64,000 nt of DNA from Pseudoxanthomonas kalamensis DSM 18571 (GTDB lineage: Bacteria; Pseudomonadota; Gammaproteobacteria; Xanthomonadales; Xanthomonadaceae), in assembly GCF_010211745.1 (NCBI RefSeq), contig NZ_PDWQ01000004.1:186001-250000 (forward strand). Direction: 5' to 3'. The notes beneath the pieces are model-generated. The model did not search any database. It was given only the letters and a program-made list of their open reading frames with translations, and was not told the origin of the DNA. Of the stretch, positions 17,914-27,380 are shown piece by piece (within the stretch, counting starts at the first letter, position 1; every line of letters starts with the position of its first letter). Both the position numbers and the translations under genes were made by a program.

Positions 17914-18545
17914 CAGCGGGCACGCTCCCGGGTGGCACTGTCGGTATCCAGCAGGGGCCGGAGTTCGGTGTCGATGGCCTCGCGGGCGCGGAAGATGCGC
18001 GAGCGCACCGTGCCGATCGGGCAATCCATCTTCTGCGCGATCTCCTCGTAGCTCAGCCCTTCCACCTCGCGCAGGGTGATGGCGTCGCGCAATTCCGGCG
18101 GCAGCGCCTCGACCGCGCGCATTACCGTGCGTTCGAGTTCCTGCCGCATCAGTTCGCGTTCGGGGGTGTCGGTATCGCGCAGACGGGTACCGACGTCGTA
18201 CTGCTCGGCTTCGCCGGCGTCGATGTCGTCGGTCGGCGGGCGGCGGTTGTGGGCGGTCAGATGGTTTTTCGCGGTATTCACGGCAATCCGGTGCAGCCAG
18301 GTATAGAACTGGGACTCGCCCCGGAAACTGCCCATCGCGCGGTAGGCGCGCAGGAACGCGTCCTGCGCCACGTCCTGGCATTCGCTCCAGTCGTGCACGT
18401 AACGCCCGATCAGCGCCAGCACCCGATGCTGGTACTTGCGCACCAGCAGGTCGAAGGCCGCGCTGTCGCCGTTCTGCACGCGCCGGACCAGTTCCAGGTC
18501 GGGCTCCTGCGATGGGGCAACTTCCGGTGAATCGACTTCAGCCAT
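17913..18545 (-). CDS. rpoE: RNA polymerase sigma-E (RpoE/AlgU) factor
   Basis: ECF sigma factor for envelope stress. 210 residues from ATG 18545; an in-frame ATG at 18575 adds ten residues. Region 2 runs through AFDLLVRKYQHRVLALIGRYV, DVAQDAFLRAYRAM and SQFYTWLHRIAVNTAKNHL; region 4 through LPPELRDAITLREVEGLSYEEIA with the helix PIGTVRSRIFRAREAI. It is the first gene of rpoE-rseA-mucD and overlaps rseA by the ATGA junction. A sigma-E-like promoter lies about 40 bp upstream, consistent with autoregulation. Confidence 0.96.
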   Translation of the reverse strand: MAEVDSPEVAPSQEPDLELVRRVQNGDSAAFDLLVRKYQHRVLALIGRYVHDWSECQDVAQDAFLRAYRAMGSFRGESQFYTWLHRIAVNTAKNHLTAHNRRPPTDDIDAGEAEQYDVGTRLRDTDTPERELMRQELERTVMRAVEALPPELRDAITLREVEGLSYEEIAQKMDCPIGTVRSRIFRAREAIDTELRPLLDTDSATRERAR

Positions 18546-18586
18546 GCCGGGCCGCACTCCTGTCAGCTCGGCCATCGGCCGTAGCC

Positions 18587-18613
18587 TGTGACCGCGGTTG
18601 CGGGAAAAAGTTC
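18587..18613 (-). promoter_or_regulatory. Candidate sigma-E-type promoter of rpoE
   Basis: Minus strand: GAACTT (18608-18613), then a 16-bp spacer, then TCACA (18587-18591), 42 bp before the rpoE start. GAACTT is the classic sigma-E -35 box; TCACA is an imperfect -10. The family is known to autoregulate. Confidence 0.45.
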
Positions 18614-18710
18614 AGAAGCCAGCGAATTCGGCTTCCTTATCAGACATTTAACGAAATTTGCCCGCATCGCGACCCTGCTGCATGTCATGCTGTGGGTTCG
18701 ATATGCGGAT

Positions 18711-18740
18711 TTGACGCGCGGTAAACAACCTCACGATCAT
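18711..18740 (+). promoter_or_regulatory. Candidate promoter of the beta-oxidation gene
   Basis: -35 TTGACG (18711-18716) and -10 GATCAT (18735-18740) with an 18-bp spacer, 36 bp before the ATG at 18777. The -10 matches only four of six consensus bases. Confidence 0.4.
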
Positions 18741-18776
18741 AGCCGCCTTCCCCATACGCGAACGGATGGTCAGACC

Positions 18777-20843
18777 ATGTCAGCAAGCTTCGACGGGCTG
18801 CGATTCAGCCACTGGCAGACCGAACTGCGCGAGGACGGCATCGTCCTGCTCAGCTTCGACCGGCAGGGCGCCCCGGTCAACGCCTTCTCGCAGGATGCGC
18901 TGATCGAACTGTCCGACCTGCTGGAGCGGCTGGCGATCGACCCGCCGAAGGGGCTGGTACTGCGTTCGGCCAAGGCCAATGGCTTCATCGCCGGCGCCGA
19001 CCTGAAGGAGTTCCAGGAGTTCGACCGCCGCGGCACCGTCAACGATGCCATTCGCCGCGGCCAGAGCGTGTTCCAGAAGCTGGCCGAACTGCCCTGCCCC
19101 AGGGTGTCCGCGATCCACGGCTTCTGCATGGGCGGTGGCACCGAGATCTCGCTGGCCTGCCGTTACCGGGTCGCCAGCAGCGACGCCTCGACCCGGATCG
19201 GCCTGCCCGAGGTCAAGCTGGGCATCTTCCCCGGCTGGGGCGGCAGCGCCCGCCTGCCGCGGCTGGTCGGCGCGCCGGCGGCGATGGACCTGATGCTGAC
19301 CGGCCGCAGCCTGTCGGCCAAGGCGGCGCGGGCAATGGGGCTGGTCGACAAGGTCGCCGAACCGGCGGTGCTGATCGATGCCGCGGTGGCGCTGGCGCAG
19401 GGCGGCACACAACGCCCGTTCAAGCAGCGCTTCATGGCCTGGCTGACCAACACCTGGCCGGCGCGGCAGATTCTGGCGCCGCAGATGGCCAAGCAGGTCG
19501 CGCGCAAGGCGCCGAAGGCGCACTACCCGGCCCCGTACGCGCTAATCGACGTCTGGCAGCGCGCCGGCGGCAAGGGCATCCAGGGCCGGCTGGACGCCGA
19601 GCGCAAGGCGGTGGTCAAGCTGGCCAGCACACCGACCGCGCGCAACCTGGTCCGCATCTTCTTCCTGACCGAACGGCTGAAGGGGCTGGGCGGCAAGGAT
19701 CATGGTATCGGCCATGTGCATGTAGTCGGCGCCGGGGTGATGGGCGGCGACATCGCCGCCTGGTCGGCCTACAAGGGTTTCGAGGTCACCCTGCAAGACC
19801 GCGAGCAGCGCTTCATTGATGGCGCGCTGGGGCGGGCGCAGGAACTGTTCGCCAAACGGGTCAAGGACGAAGGCAAGCGGCCGGCGGTCGCGGCGCGGCT
19901 GCAGGGCGACCTGGACGGCGCCGGCGTGGCCAGGGCCGACCTGGTGATCGAGGCGATCATCGAAAACCCGGACGCCAAGCGCGAGTTGTACCTGTCGCTG
20001 GAACCGCGAATGAAGGCCGATGCCGTGCTGGCCACCAACACCTCGTCGATCCCGCTGGTCGAACTGCGCGAACACATCCAGCGCCCGGCGCAATTCGCCG
20101 GCCTGCACTACTTCAACCCGGTGGCGCTGATGCCATTGGTCGAGATCATCCGCCATGACGGCATGGCGGCCGACACCGAAAAGCGGCTCGCGGCGTTCTG
20201 CAAGGCGATCGACAAACTGCCGGTGCCAGTGGCCGGCACGCCCGGCTTCCTGGTCAACCGGGTGCTGTTCCCGTACATGCTGGAAGCGGCCACCGCCTAC
20301 GCCGAGGGTATCCCGGGCGCGGTGATCGACAAGGCTGCGGTGAAATTCGGCATGCCGATGGGCCCGATCGAACTGATCGACACCGTCGGTCTGGACGTGG
20401 CCGCCGGCGTCGGCAAGGAACTGGCGCCGTTCCTCGGCCTGCCGATCCCGGACTCGCTGTCGAGCCCGCCGGAAGCCGGCAAGCGCGGCAAGAAGGACGG
20501 CCAGGGCTTGTACCGCTGGGAGGCCGGCAAACCGGTCAAGCCGGAGGTGGCGAAGGACTATCAGGCGCCGGCCGACCTGGAGGACCGCCTGCTGCTGCCG
20601 CTGCTGAACGAAGCCGTCGCCTGCCTGCACGACAGCGTGGTGGCCGATGCCGACCTGCTGGATGCCGGGGTGATCTTCGGCACCGGCTTCGCCCCGTTCC
20701 GCGGCGGCCCGATCGCGCACATCCGCGCCACCGGCGCCGACGCCCTGCTGCAGAAGCTCAAGGCGCTGCAGGCCGCGCACGGCGAGCGCTTCGCCCCGCG
20801 TCCGGGCTGGGACGCACCGGTCCTGCGCGAAGCCAATCCCTGA
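18777..20843 (+). CDS. Bifunctional enoyl-CoA hydratase/3-hydroxyacyl-CoA dehydrogenase
   Basis: 688-residue fatty-acid beta-oxidation enzyme of the FadB/FadJ type: hydrates enoyl-CoA, then oxidises the 3-hydroxyacyl-CoA with NAD. The crotonase domain (1-200) carries the oxyanion segments SAKANGFIAGADLKEF and HGFCMGGGTEISLACRYR. The dehydrogenase begins near residue 312 with HVVGAGVMGGDIAAWSAYKG (Rossmann fold) and continues with ATNTSSIPL, LHYFNPVALMPLVEII and FLVNRVLFPYM. It is somewhat shorter than E. coli FadB (729) or FadJ (714). No thiolase (fadA/fadI) gene is adjacent, so a specific symbol is not given. The ATG at 18777 is chosen; the frame continues upstream without homology. Confidence 0.92.
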   Translation: MSASFDGLRFSHWQTELREDGIVLLSFDRQGAPVNAFSQDALIELSDLLERLAIDPPKGLVLRSAKANGFIAGADLKEFQEFDRRGTVNDAIRRGQSVFQKLAELPCPRVSAIHGFCMGGGTEISLACRYRVASSDASTRIGLPEVKLGIFPGWGGSARLPRLVGAPAAMDLMLTGRSLSAKAARAMGLVDKVAEPAVLIDAAVALAQGGTQRPFKQRFMAWLTNTWPARQILAPQMAKQVARKAPKAHYPAPYALIDVWQRAGGKGIQGRLDAERKAVVKLASTPTARNLVRIFFLTERLKGLGGKDHGIGHVHVVGAGVMGGDIAAWSAYKGFEVTLQDREQRFIDGALGRAQELFAKRVKDEGKRPAVAARLQGDLDGAGVARADLVIEAIIENPDAKRELYLSLEPRMKADAVLATNTSSIPLVELREHIQRPAQFAGLHYFNPVALMPLVEIIRHDGMAADTEKRLAAFCKAIDKLPVPVAGTPGFLVNRVLFPYMLEAATAYAEGIPGAVIDKAAVKFGMPMGPIELIDTVGLDVAAGVGKELAPFLGLPIPDSLSSPPEAGKRGKKDGQGLYRWEAGKPVKPEVAKDYQAPADLEDRLLLPLLNEAVACLHDSVVADADLLDAGVIFGTGFAPFRGGPIAHIRATGADALLQKLKALQAAHGERFAPRPGWDAPVLREANP

Positions 20844-20852
20844 CCCAACCCG

Positions 20853-20879
20853 GCGCGGACGCTGCGACGGCGTCCGCGC
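20853..20879 (+). terminator. GC hairpin behind the beta-oxidation gene
   Basis: 10-bp stem GCGCGGACGC / GCGTCCGCGC with a 7-nt loop, between the beta-oxidation gene and the small membrane-protein gene. No T tract follows, so it may be an mRNA-stabilising hairpin or weak attenuator rather than a true terminator. Confidence 0.35.
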
Positions 20880-20903
20880 AAGACCATCGATTCGAGGAAC
20901 CCC

Positions 20904-21077
20904 ATGTTCAATCTCAGCGCCCCGACCTCGGGCACGTTCTTCCTGTCGCTGCTGCTCGGCGGCATCGGCGTGGCCGCCCGTCTGGGCTACATCCCGGCGC
21001 TGGCGCCGTATGCGTTCTGGATCCTGTGCGCCGGTCTGGTGGCGCTGCTGATCGGCAACCTGTTCAAGGGGCTGTGA
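20904..21077 (+). CDS. Small two-helix membrane protein (57 aa)
   Basis: A 57-residue reading frame beginning MFNLSAPTSGTFFLSLLLGG, with GAGGAA placed 6 nt before the ATG. It has two hydrophobic stretches, about residues 11-27 (FFLSLLLGGIGVAARLG) and 35-53 (YAFWILCAGLVALLIGN), joined by a short loop with Pro. It is predicted to sit in the inner membrane as a helical hairpin. It is read in the same direction as the beta-oxidation gene and ends 24 bp from the convergent pilZ stop. Function unknown. Confidence 0.7.
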   Translation: MFNLSAPTSGTFFLSLLLGGIGVAARLGYIPALAPYAFWILCAGLVALLIGNLFKGL

Positions 21078-21101
21078 CCCGCAACCGGGAATTCAGTCCG
21101 A

Positions 21102-21464
21102 CTACATCGTGTGCGTCGGCTTTTCCGCGTTCAGGGTGCCGGCCAGCAGGGTTTCGATCCTGCTGCGGATCGCTTCGCCTTCGCTGTTCTCGGCGAACTG
21201 CACGCCGATGCCGGCGGTGCGGTTGCCCTGCGCACCGACCGGGGTGACCCAGATGACCTTGCCGGCCACCGGCAGACGGTCGCTGGATTCGGGCAGGGTC
21301 AGCAGCAGGAAGACCTCGTCGCCAAGGAAATAGCGCTTCGGCGTCGGCACGAAGATCCCGCCGTTCTTCACGTACGGGATGTAGGCGTTGTACAGCGCGG
21401 CCTTGTCCTTCACCGCCAGCGACAGGATGCCCTGCCGTCCACCCGCACCCACTGCCGCATTCAT
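21102..21464 (-). CDS. pilZ: Type IV pilus PilZ-domain protein
   Basis: 120-residue PilZ-domain protein needed for type IV pilus biogenesis in relatives. The start at ATG 21464 has GGAGG upstream and overlaps the holB stop (ATGA). The sequence VFLLLTLPESSDRLPVAGKVIWVTP and GIGVQFAE is the core. The canonical c-di-GMP ligands (RxxxR and D/NxSxxG) are missing, as in Xanthomonas PilZ (XC1028-type), which works through protein contacts with PilB and FimX. It is the last gene of the tmk-holB-pilZ run. Confidence 0.93.
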   Translation of the reverse strand: MNAAVGAGGRQGILSLAVKDKAALYNAYIPYVKNGGIFVPTPKRYFLGDEVFLLLTLPESSDRLPVAGKVIWVTPVGAQGNRTAGIGVQFAENSEGEAIRSRIETLLAGTLNAEKPTHTM

Positions 21465-22441
21465 CGCCTGCCTCCACGCTTGTCGTTGGCGGCCGCGGCG
21501 CGCATGCCGCTGCGCCAGGCCAGTAACAGGTCGGCCACCGCCAGATCGCCGCGGACCGTGGTGTCGAGCAGGTCGCGGGTCCGGTTGGCGGTATCGAACC
21601 AGACGGCCAGCTTGTGCAATTGCGACGGATCGGTCAAGCCGTCGCTCGCAGCGCCAGCAGCACGCGCCAGCGCCAGGTCGGCGGCGTGGCGCAGACGCAG
21701 GGCGGCGTGTTCGTCGCCGGTCCAGCGCTGCGCCGTCTCGACCACGGCGATCTCGCCGCGGGCCAGCCGCTCGAGGTCGCCGGCGACCTGCTGGCGCAAC
21801 GCCAGGCCCTCGCTCTGCAGCCACTCGTCGGCCAGCCCGGGATGGCCGCGCGCGGCCTCCAGCGCACGCGCGGCATCGGCCTCAGCGTGTCCCAGCCGGC
21901 GCAGCCAGGCCAGCGCCTCGTCCGCCGGCGGCAGGCGGAATTCCAGCCGCTGGCAACGGCTGCGGATGGTTGCCGGCAGGCGCATCGGATTGGCGCTGAT
22001 CAGCCACAGGTAGCGCCCCGGCGCCGGCTCCTCCAGCGTCTTGAGCAAGGCGTTGAAGGCCGAACGGTTGATCGCATCGGCGGGGTCGATGATGACCACC
22101 TGCGCGCGACCGTACTGCGGCGTCAGCGCCAGCCTCTGCGACAACGCGCGGATCTGGTCGATGACGATCTCGGTCCGCAGCTTGTCGCCCTTGGCGTTGG
22201 GGATGAACGACACCAGGCTCAGGTCCGGATGGGTACCGGCACGGATCAGCTGCAGGTTGCGGTCCTGCGGAGTCGGCTCGCCGCCGCAAAGCACGTACTG
22301 CGCCAGCCGCTCGGCCACCGCGCGCTTGCCCAACCCGGCCGGCCCGCAGACCAGCAGTCCGTGCCCCAGACGGTCAGCGCGCAGCGCGGAAAGGGCATGG
22401 TCGTAGATGCGCTGCTGCCATGGCGCGAAGGTTTCGCTCAT
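21461..22441 (-). CDS. holB: DNA polymerase III subunit delta-prime
   Basis: Clamp-loader subunit that with delta and DnaX (tau) opens the beta clamp. 326 residues from ATG 22441. The AAA+ fold is clear: [47 protein letters not shown], and LISANPMRLPATIRSRCQRLEF. The zinc module of E. coli HolB (four cysteines just before AGTHPD) is degraded: only one Cys remains in YVLCGGEPTPQDRNLQLIRAGTHPD. It overlaps tmk upstream and pilZ downstream by ATGA junctions. dnaX is at 40231-41916. Confidence 0.95.
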   Translation of the reverse strand: MSETFAPWQQRIYDHALSALRADRLGHGLLVCGPAGLGKRAVAERLAQYVLCGGEPTPQDRNLQLIRAGTHPDLSLVSFIPNAKGDKLRTEIVIDQIRALSQRLALTPQYGRAQVVIIDPADAINRSAFNALLKTLEEPAPGRYLWLISANPMRLPATIRSRCQRLEFRLPPADEALAWLRRLGHAEADAARALEAARGHPGLADEWLQSEGLALRQQVAGDLERLARGEIAVVETAQRWTGDEHAALRLRHAADLALARAAGAASDGLTDPSQLHKLAVWFDTANRTRDLLDTTVRGDLAVADLLLAWRSGMRAAAANDKRGGRR

Positions 22442-23073
22442 CGCCCCTGCTCCAGCCAGGCTTCGACCACTGCCCGGACCGCCGCGGCGACAGTATCGAC
22501 CGGTTGCGAGGCGTCGATAACGCGGAAACGCTGCGGTTCGGCCTGGGCACGGCGGCGGAAGGTCTCGCGCACGCGTTCGAAGAAATCGTCCTGCTCGCTC
22601 TCGATCCGGTCCGGCCACAGGTCGCGGCCGGCAGTGCGTGCACGGCCTTCGCGCACGTCTAGATCCAGCAGCAGGGTCAGCCCCGGCTTCACCCCGACCG
22701 CGCGCCGCTCCAGATCCTCGATCCAAGTGGGATCCAAGCCGCGACCCGCGCCCTGGTAGGCGTAGCTGGAATCGGTGAAGCGGTCGCTGACCACCCAGGC
22801 GCCACGCTGCAGTGCCGGCCGTACCACTTCACGCACGTGCTGCGCGCGCGAGGCGAACATCAGCAGCAGCTCGGTCTCCGCCGCCAGCGCTTCGCCATCG
22901 CGGTCCAGCAGCAGTTCTCGGATGCGCTCGGCCAGCGGCGTGCCGCCGGGCTCCCGGGTCAGCACGACCTCGACGCCGTGGGCAGCCAGCGTCTCGCGGA
23001 TCGCCGACAGGGCGCTGCTCTTGCCCGCGCCTTCGCCGCCTTCCAGACTGATGAAATGCGGGTGATGGATCAT
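22438..23073 (-). CDS. tmk: Thymidylate kinase
   Basis: Phosphorylates dTMP to dTDP. 211 residues from ATG 23073 (MIHHPHFISLEGGEGAGKSS), which contains the P-loop GGEGAGKS. The DRY-like motif is SDRFTDSSYAYQGAGRGL, and the lid and C-terminal helix follow. A GTG four codons upstream is a possible alternative start. It is 8 bp behind mltG and overlaps holB, so mltG-tmk-holB-pilZ is one translationally linked block. Confidence 0.96.
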   Translation of the reverse strand: MIHHPHFISLEGGEGAGKSSALSAIRETLAAHGVEVVLTREPGGTPLAERIRELLLDRDGEALAAETELLLMFASRAQHVREVVRPALQRGAWVVSDRFTDSSYAYQGAGRGLDPTWIEDLERRAVGVKPGLTLLLDLDVREGRARTAGRDLWPDRIESEQDDFFERVRETFRRRAQAEPQRFRVIDASQPVDTVAAAVRAVVEAWLEQGR

Positions 23074-23081
23074 CGCTTCGC

Positions 23082-24143
23082 TCACGGCGCCTGCCTCCGC
23101 GCCGCGCGCAATTGCCGCAGGTAGCTCGCCACCGCGGCATTGTGCTCGGCCAGAGTGGCAGAAAACGCGTGCCGGCCGCTGCCATCGCCCAAAGCAACGA
23201 AATACAGCGCATCGCCCGGCGCCGGGTTCGTCACTGCGCGCAGCGCATCCACACCCGGCATCGCGATCGGCGTCGGCGGCAAGCCGTCGCGAGTGTAAGT
23301 GTTGTACGGGGTATCGGTTTCCAGATCGCGGCGACGGATGTTGCCGTCGTAGCTGCTGCCCATGCCGTAGATCACGGTCGGATCGGTTTGCAGGCGCATG
23401 TCCAGCTTCAGCCGGCGGACGAACACGCCGCCGATCTGCGCGCGTTCGTCGGCCACGCCGGTTTCCTTCTCGATGATCGAGGCCAGGATCAGCGCTTCGT
23501 CCGCCGTGCGCAGCGGCAGCTCCGGCGAACGCGACGACCAGGCCTCGTCCAGCGCCGACTGCATCGCGTCGTGCGCGCGGCCGAGGACATCCAGGTCGCT
23601 GTCGCCACGGCTGTAGGCGTAGGTCTCCGGCAGGAAGCGCCCTTCCGGATGCTGATCGGGAAAACCGAGCGCCTGCATCAGCGCGGCATCGTCCATCCCG
23701 GTCGTCTTCTGCTCCAGCGGCGAAGCCGCGGCCAGCGCACGGCGCAGCTGGCGGAAATTCCAGCCTTCGACCAGGGTGATCCGGTACTGGATGGCCTTGC
23801 CGTCGCGCATGTTGACCAGCAACGCACGTGGCGTGGTGCCCGGCTCCAGCGCGTACTCGCCGACCTTGAGCTTGCCGGCCGCATCCAGCCGCCGCGCCAG
23901 CCAGCGCCACTGCAGGTCGCTGCCCTCGTCGATGCCGTGCGCCCGCAGCTTGCCCAGCACCCGCGCGAAGGAATCGCCGGATTCCACCTGCACGCTGTCG
24001 CCCAGCTGCAGACCGGCCAGCGGATGATCCGGGAAGCCGGCGTGCCGCTGCCACAGCCACGCCACACCACCGGCCGCGAGGGCGGAGAGCAGGACGAAGG
24101 CGATGACGACCGTCAGGCAGCCGCGCTTGAAACCCGATGCCAC
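23082..24143 (-). CDS. mltG: Endolytic transglycosylase MltG
   Basis: Inner-membrane enzyme that cuts nascent peptidoglycan glycan strands and sets their length. 353 residues. One N-terminal transmembrane helix (about 8-30), a LysM-like domain, then the YceG core with catalytic Glu in ALILASIIEKETG and the motifs GVFVRRLKLDMRLQTDPTV and YNTYTRDGLPPTPI. It sits between pabB and tmk, the common order in gammaproteobacteria. Confidence 0.96.
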   Translation of the reverse strand: MASGFKRGCLTVVIAFVLLSALAAGGVAWLWQRHAGFPDHPLAGLQLGDSVQVESGDSFARVLGKLRAHGIDEGSDLQWRWLARRLDAAGKLKVGEYALEPGTTPRALLVNMRDGKAIQYRITLVEGWNFRQLRRALAAASPLEQKTTGMDDAALMQALGFPDQHPEGRFLPETYAYSRGDSDLDVLGRAHDAMQSALDEAWSSRSPELPLRTADEALILASIIEKETGVADERAQIGGVFVRRLKLDMRLQTDPTVIYGMGSSYDGNIRRRDLETDTPYNTYTRDGLPPTPIAMPGVDALRAVTNPAPGDALYFVALGDGSGRHAFSATLAEHNAAVASYLRQLRAARRQAP

Positions 24144-24225
24144 GCAGTTCTCGGAACAATGGAACAGGGGCGCAGGATAACCGCTCGCCGCCCCGGACTG
24201 CAGCTGCGGAACGCCGGCAGCACGC

Positions 24226-25575
24226 TCACAGGGCCTTCAGCACCCCGCGCGCCTTGGCGCGAGTCTCGTCCAGTTCGTGCTGCGGGTCGGAATCGGCCAC
24301 GATCCCGGCGCCGGTGCGGAAGCGCGCCAGCCCGCCCTCAAGCTCGATGCTGCGGATCAGGATGTTCAGGTCCAGGTCGCCGTCGCGGTTGAGCCAGCCG
24401 AAGGCGCCGGTATAGGCCCCGCGCGGCGTGCGCTCCAGCTCGGCGATGACCTGCATGCAGCGCACCTTGGGGCAGCCGGTGATGGTGCCGCCCGGGAACA
24501 CCGCGCGGATCACCGCGCCGGGCGTGGTGCCGTCGCGCAACCGGCCGCGCACGTTACTGACGATGTGGTGCACGTGGGCATAGCTTTCCACTGTCATCAG
24601 TTCGTCCACTTCCACACTGCCCGCCTCGCAGACCCGACCCAGGTCGTTGCGCTCCAGGTCGATCAGCATTACGTGTTCGGCGCGCTCCTTCGGATGGCCG
24701 ACCAGTTCGCGAATGCGCTCGCCATCGTCGTCGCCGTCGAAGCGCGGACGGGTGCCGGCGATCGGCCGGGTCTCGACAGTGCTGCCATGTACCGATACCA
24801 GCCGCTCCGGTGAGGAACTGGCCACCGCCCAGCCCTGTCCCGCGTACAGCCCGGCGAACGGCGCGGGATTGCTGGCGCGCAATCGCGCATACAGGGCAGC
24901 AGGATCGACCGGCGCGGCGAAACGCGCCTGCCAGCCGCGCGAAATATTGGCCTGGAAGATGTCGCCGGCAGCCAGATACTCCAGCACCCGGCGCACGCCG
25001 GCAACGAATACCTCGGGATCTTCTTCGTCCACCTGCAACGGCGGTTGCCAGTCCATTTTCGGCAAGTCGGCGGCACATGCGAGGTCATCGTCCAGCCGCG
25101 ACAGCAAGGCCTCGTGGCCGGCTTCGGCCAGCGCCACGCATTCACCGCTAGCGCGATCGCGCAGGATCGCCGCCGGACAACGCAGAGCCTCGGCGACCGG
25201 CGCCGAGCCGGACGGCATCGGCAGCTGCAGCACCGGCTCGACCTGCGCGGCCAGTTCGTAGCCCAGATACAGCGCCCAGCCGCCGCGGAACGGCCAGCGC
25301 AGGGCGGCAGCCGGCATATCGGTCATGCGTTCGCTGGACCAAGCCCGGTCCAGCACTTGCAGGAAATCGCCGGGGATCGTTCGATCCTGCGCATCGCGGA
25401 CGCGGCCATCCACACCCAGCCGCAGCGCCTCGCCGCCGGCGATCAGCAGCATGTCCCAGCGTCCCTGCGCGGTTCCCGCCGCCACCGATTCCAGCAGCAG
25501 CGGATAGCGCATCGGCGCCAGCCGGTGCAGGGCCAGCAAGTCGGTCGCGGACGGCAGAGTGCGGGTCTGGGTCAT
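24226..25575 (-). CDS. pabB: Aminodeoxychorismate synthase component I
   Basis: Chorismate-utilising enzyme that makes 4-amino-4-deoxychorismate for folate. 449 residues from ATG 25575. It has the family blocks FQANISRGWQARF, AVASSSPERLVSV, LIDLERNDLGRVCE and GTITGCPKVRCMQVI. The active-site motif reads Pro-Ile-Ala-Gly-Thr, as in anthranilate synthase TrpE, rather than Pro-Ile-Lys-Gly-Thr of E. coli PabB. Assignment to PabB rather than TrpE rests on the fab-cluster location, where Xanthomonas also has pabB. The amidotransferase partner (pabA/trpG) and pabC are not in this window. Confidence 0.88.
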   Translation of the reverse strand: MTQTRTLPSATDLLALHRLAPMRYPLLLESVAAGTAQGRWDMLLIAGGEALRLGVDGRVRDAQDRTIPGDFLQVLDRAWSSERMTDMPAAALRWPFRGGWALYLGYELAAQVEPVLQLPMPSGSAPVAEALRCPAAILRDRASGECVALAEAGHEALLSRLDDDLACAADLPKMDWQPPLQVDEEDPEVFVAGVRRVLEYLAAGDIFQANISRGWQARFAAPVDPAALYARLRASNPAPFAGLYAGQGWAVASSSPERLVSVHGSTVETRPIAGTRPRFDGDDDGERIRELVGHPKERAEHVMLIDLERNDLGRVCEAGSVEVDELMTVESYAHVHHIVSNVRGRLRDGTTPGAVIRAVFPGGTITGCPKVRCMQVIAELERTPRGAYTGAFGWLNRDGDLDLNILIRSIELEGGLARFRTGAGIVADSDPQHELDETRAKARGVLKAL

Positions 25576-25657
25576 GTCCGCCGGTCGCGGGAGTGGGAGC
25601 AGCAAGCCAGGGGCCGACGAGCCGGCCCCGCGTTCGGCAGTACGGCGTTGCGGGTCT

Positions 25658-26896
<1,239 letters not shown>

Positions 26897-26998
26897 TCGC
26901 GACTCCTGCAATTTTGCGCTAGCGCGGCACACGGGCCGCTTCCAGATACGCACGGGGCCGCATCAGCGGCCCCGGCTTGTTTCCTTCCCTTGCGGGGA

Positions 26999-27238
26999 TC
27001 AGGCCTTGACGTGGGCCTTGATGTAGTCGATGGCCTGCTGCACCGACGTGATCTTCTCGGCTTCCTCGTCGGGGATTTCGCACTCGAACTCCTCTTCCAG
27101 CGCCATCACCAGCTCGACGGTGTCAAGCGAGTCCGCGCCCAGATCGTCAACGAAGGATGCGCTTGTGGTGACTTCTTCTTCTTTGACGCCAAGCTGCTCG
27201 ACTACGATCTTCTTGACGCGCTCTTCAATGCTGCTCAT
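26999..27238 (-). CDS. acpP: Acyl carrier protein
   Basis: 79-residue acidic carrier whose phosphopantetheine arm holds growing acyl chains. It starts [17 protein letters not shown]. The modified Ser is in [18 protein letters not shown]. It lies between fabG and fabF. The 142-bp gap to fabG contains a CCTCG-TCGT-CGAGG hairpin and probably its own promoter, since ACP is made in large amounts, though no convincing -35 was found. Confidence 0.98.
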   Translation of the reverse strand: MSSIEERVKKIVVEQLGVKEEEVTTSASFVDDLGADSLDTVELVMALEEEFECEIPDEEAEKITSVQQAIDYIKAHVKA

Positions 27239-27380
27239 GTATGTCGCTCCAGACGGAGTTGGGTTGAACGAAGTATCTCCTCGACGACGAGGAAAACCGG
27301 GGGATAGTTTAGTGGAAAGATCGCGCCGTGACACGCCCGACTTTCCGCAGTCCAATCAATCACTTGTAGCGTGAATTTGC

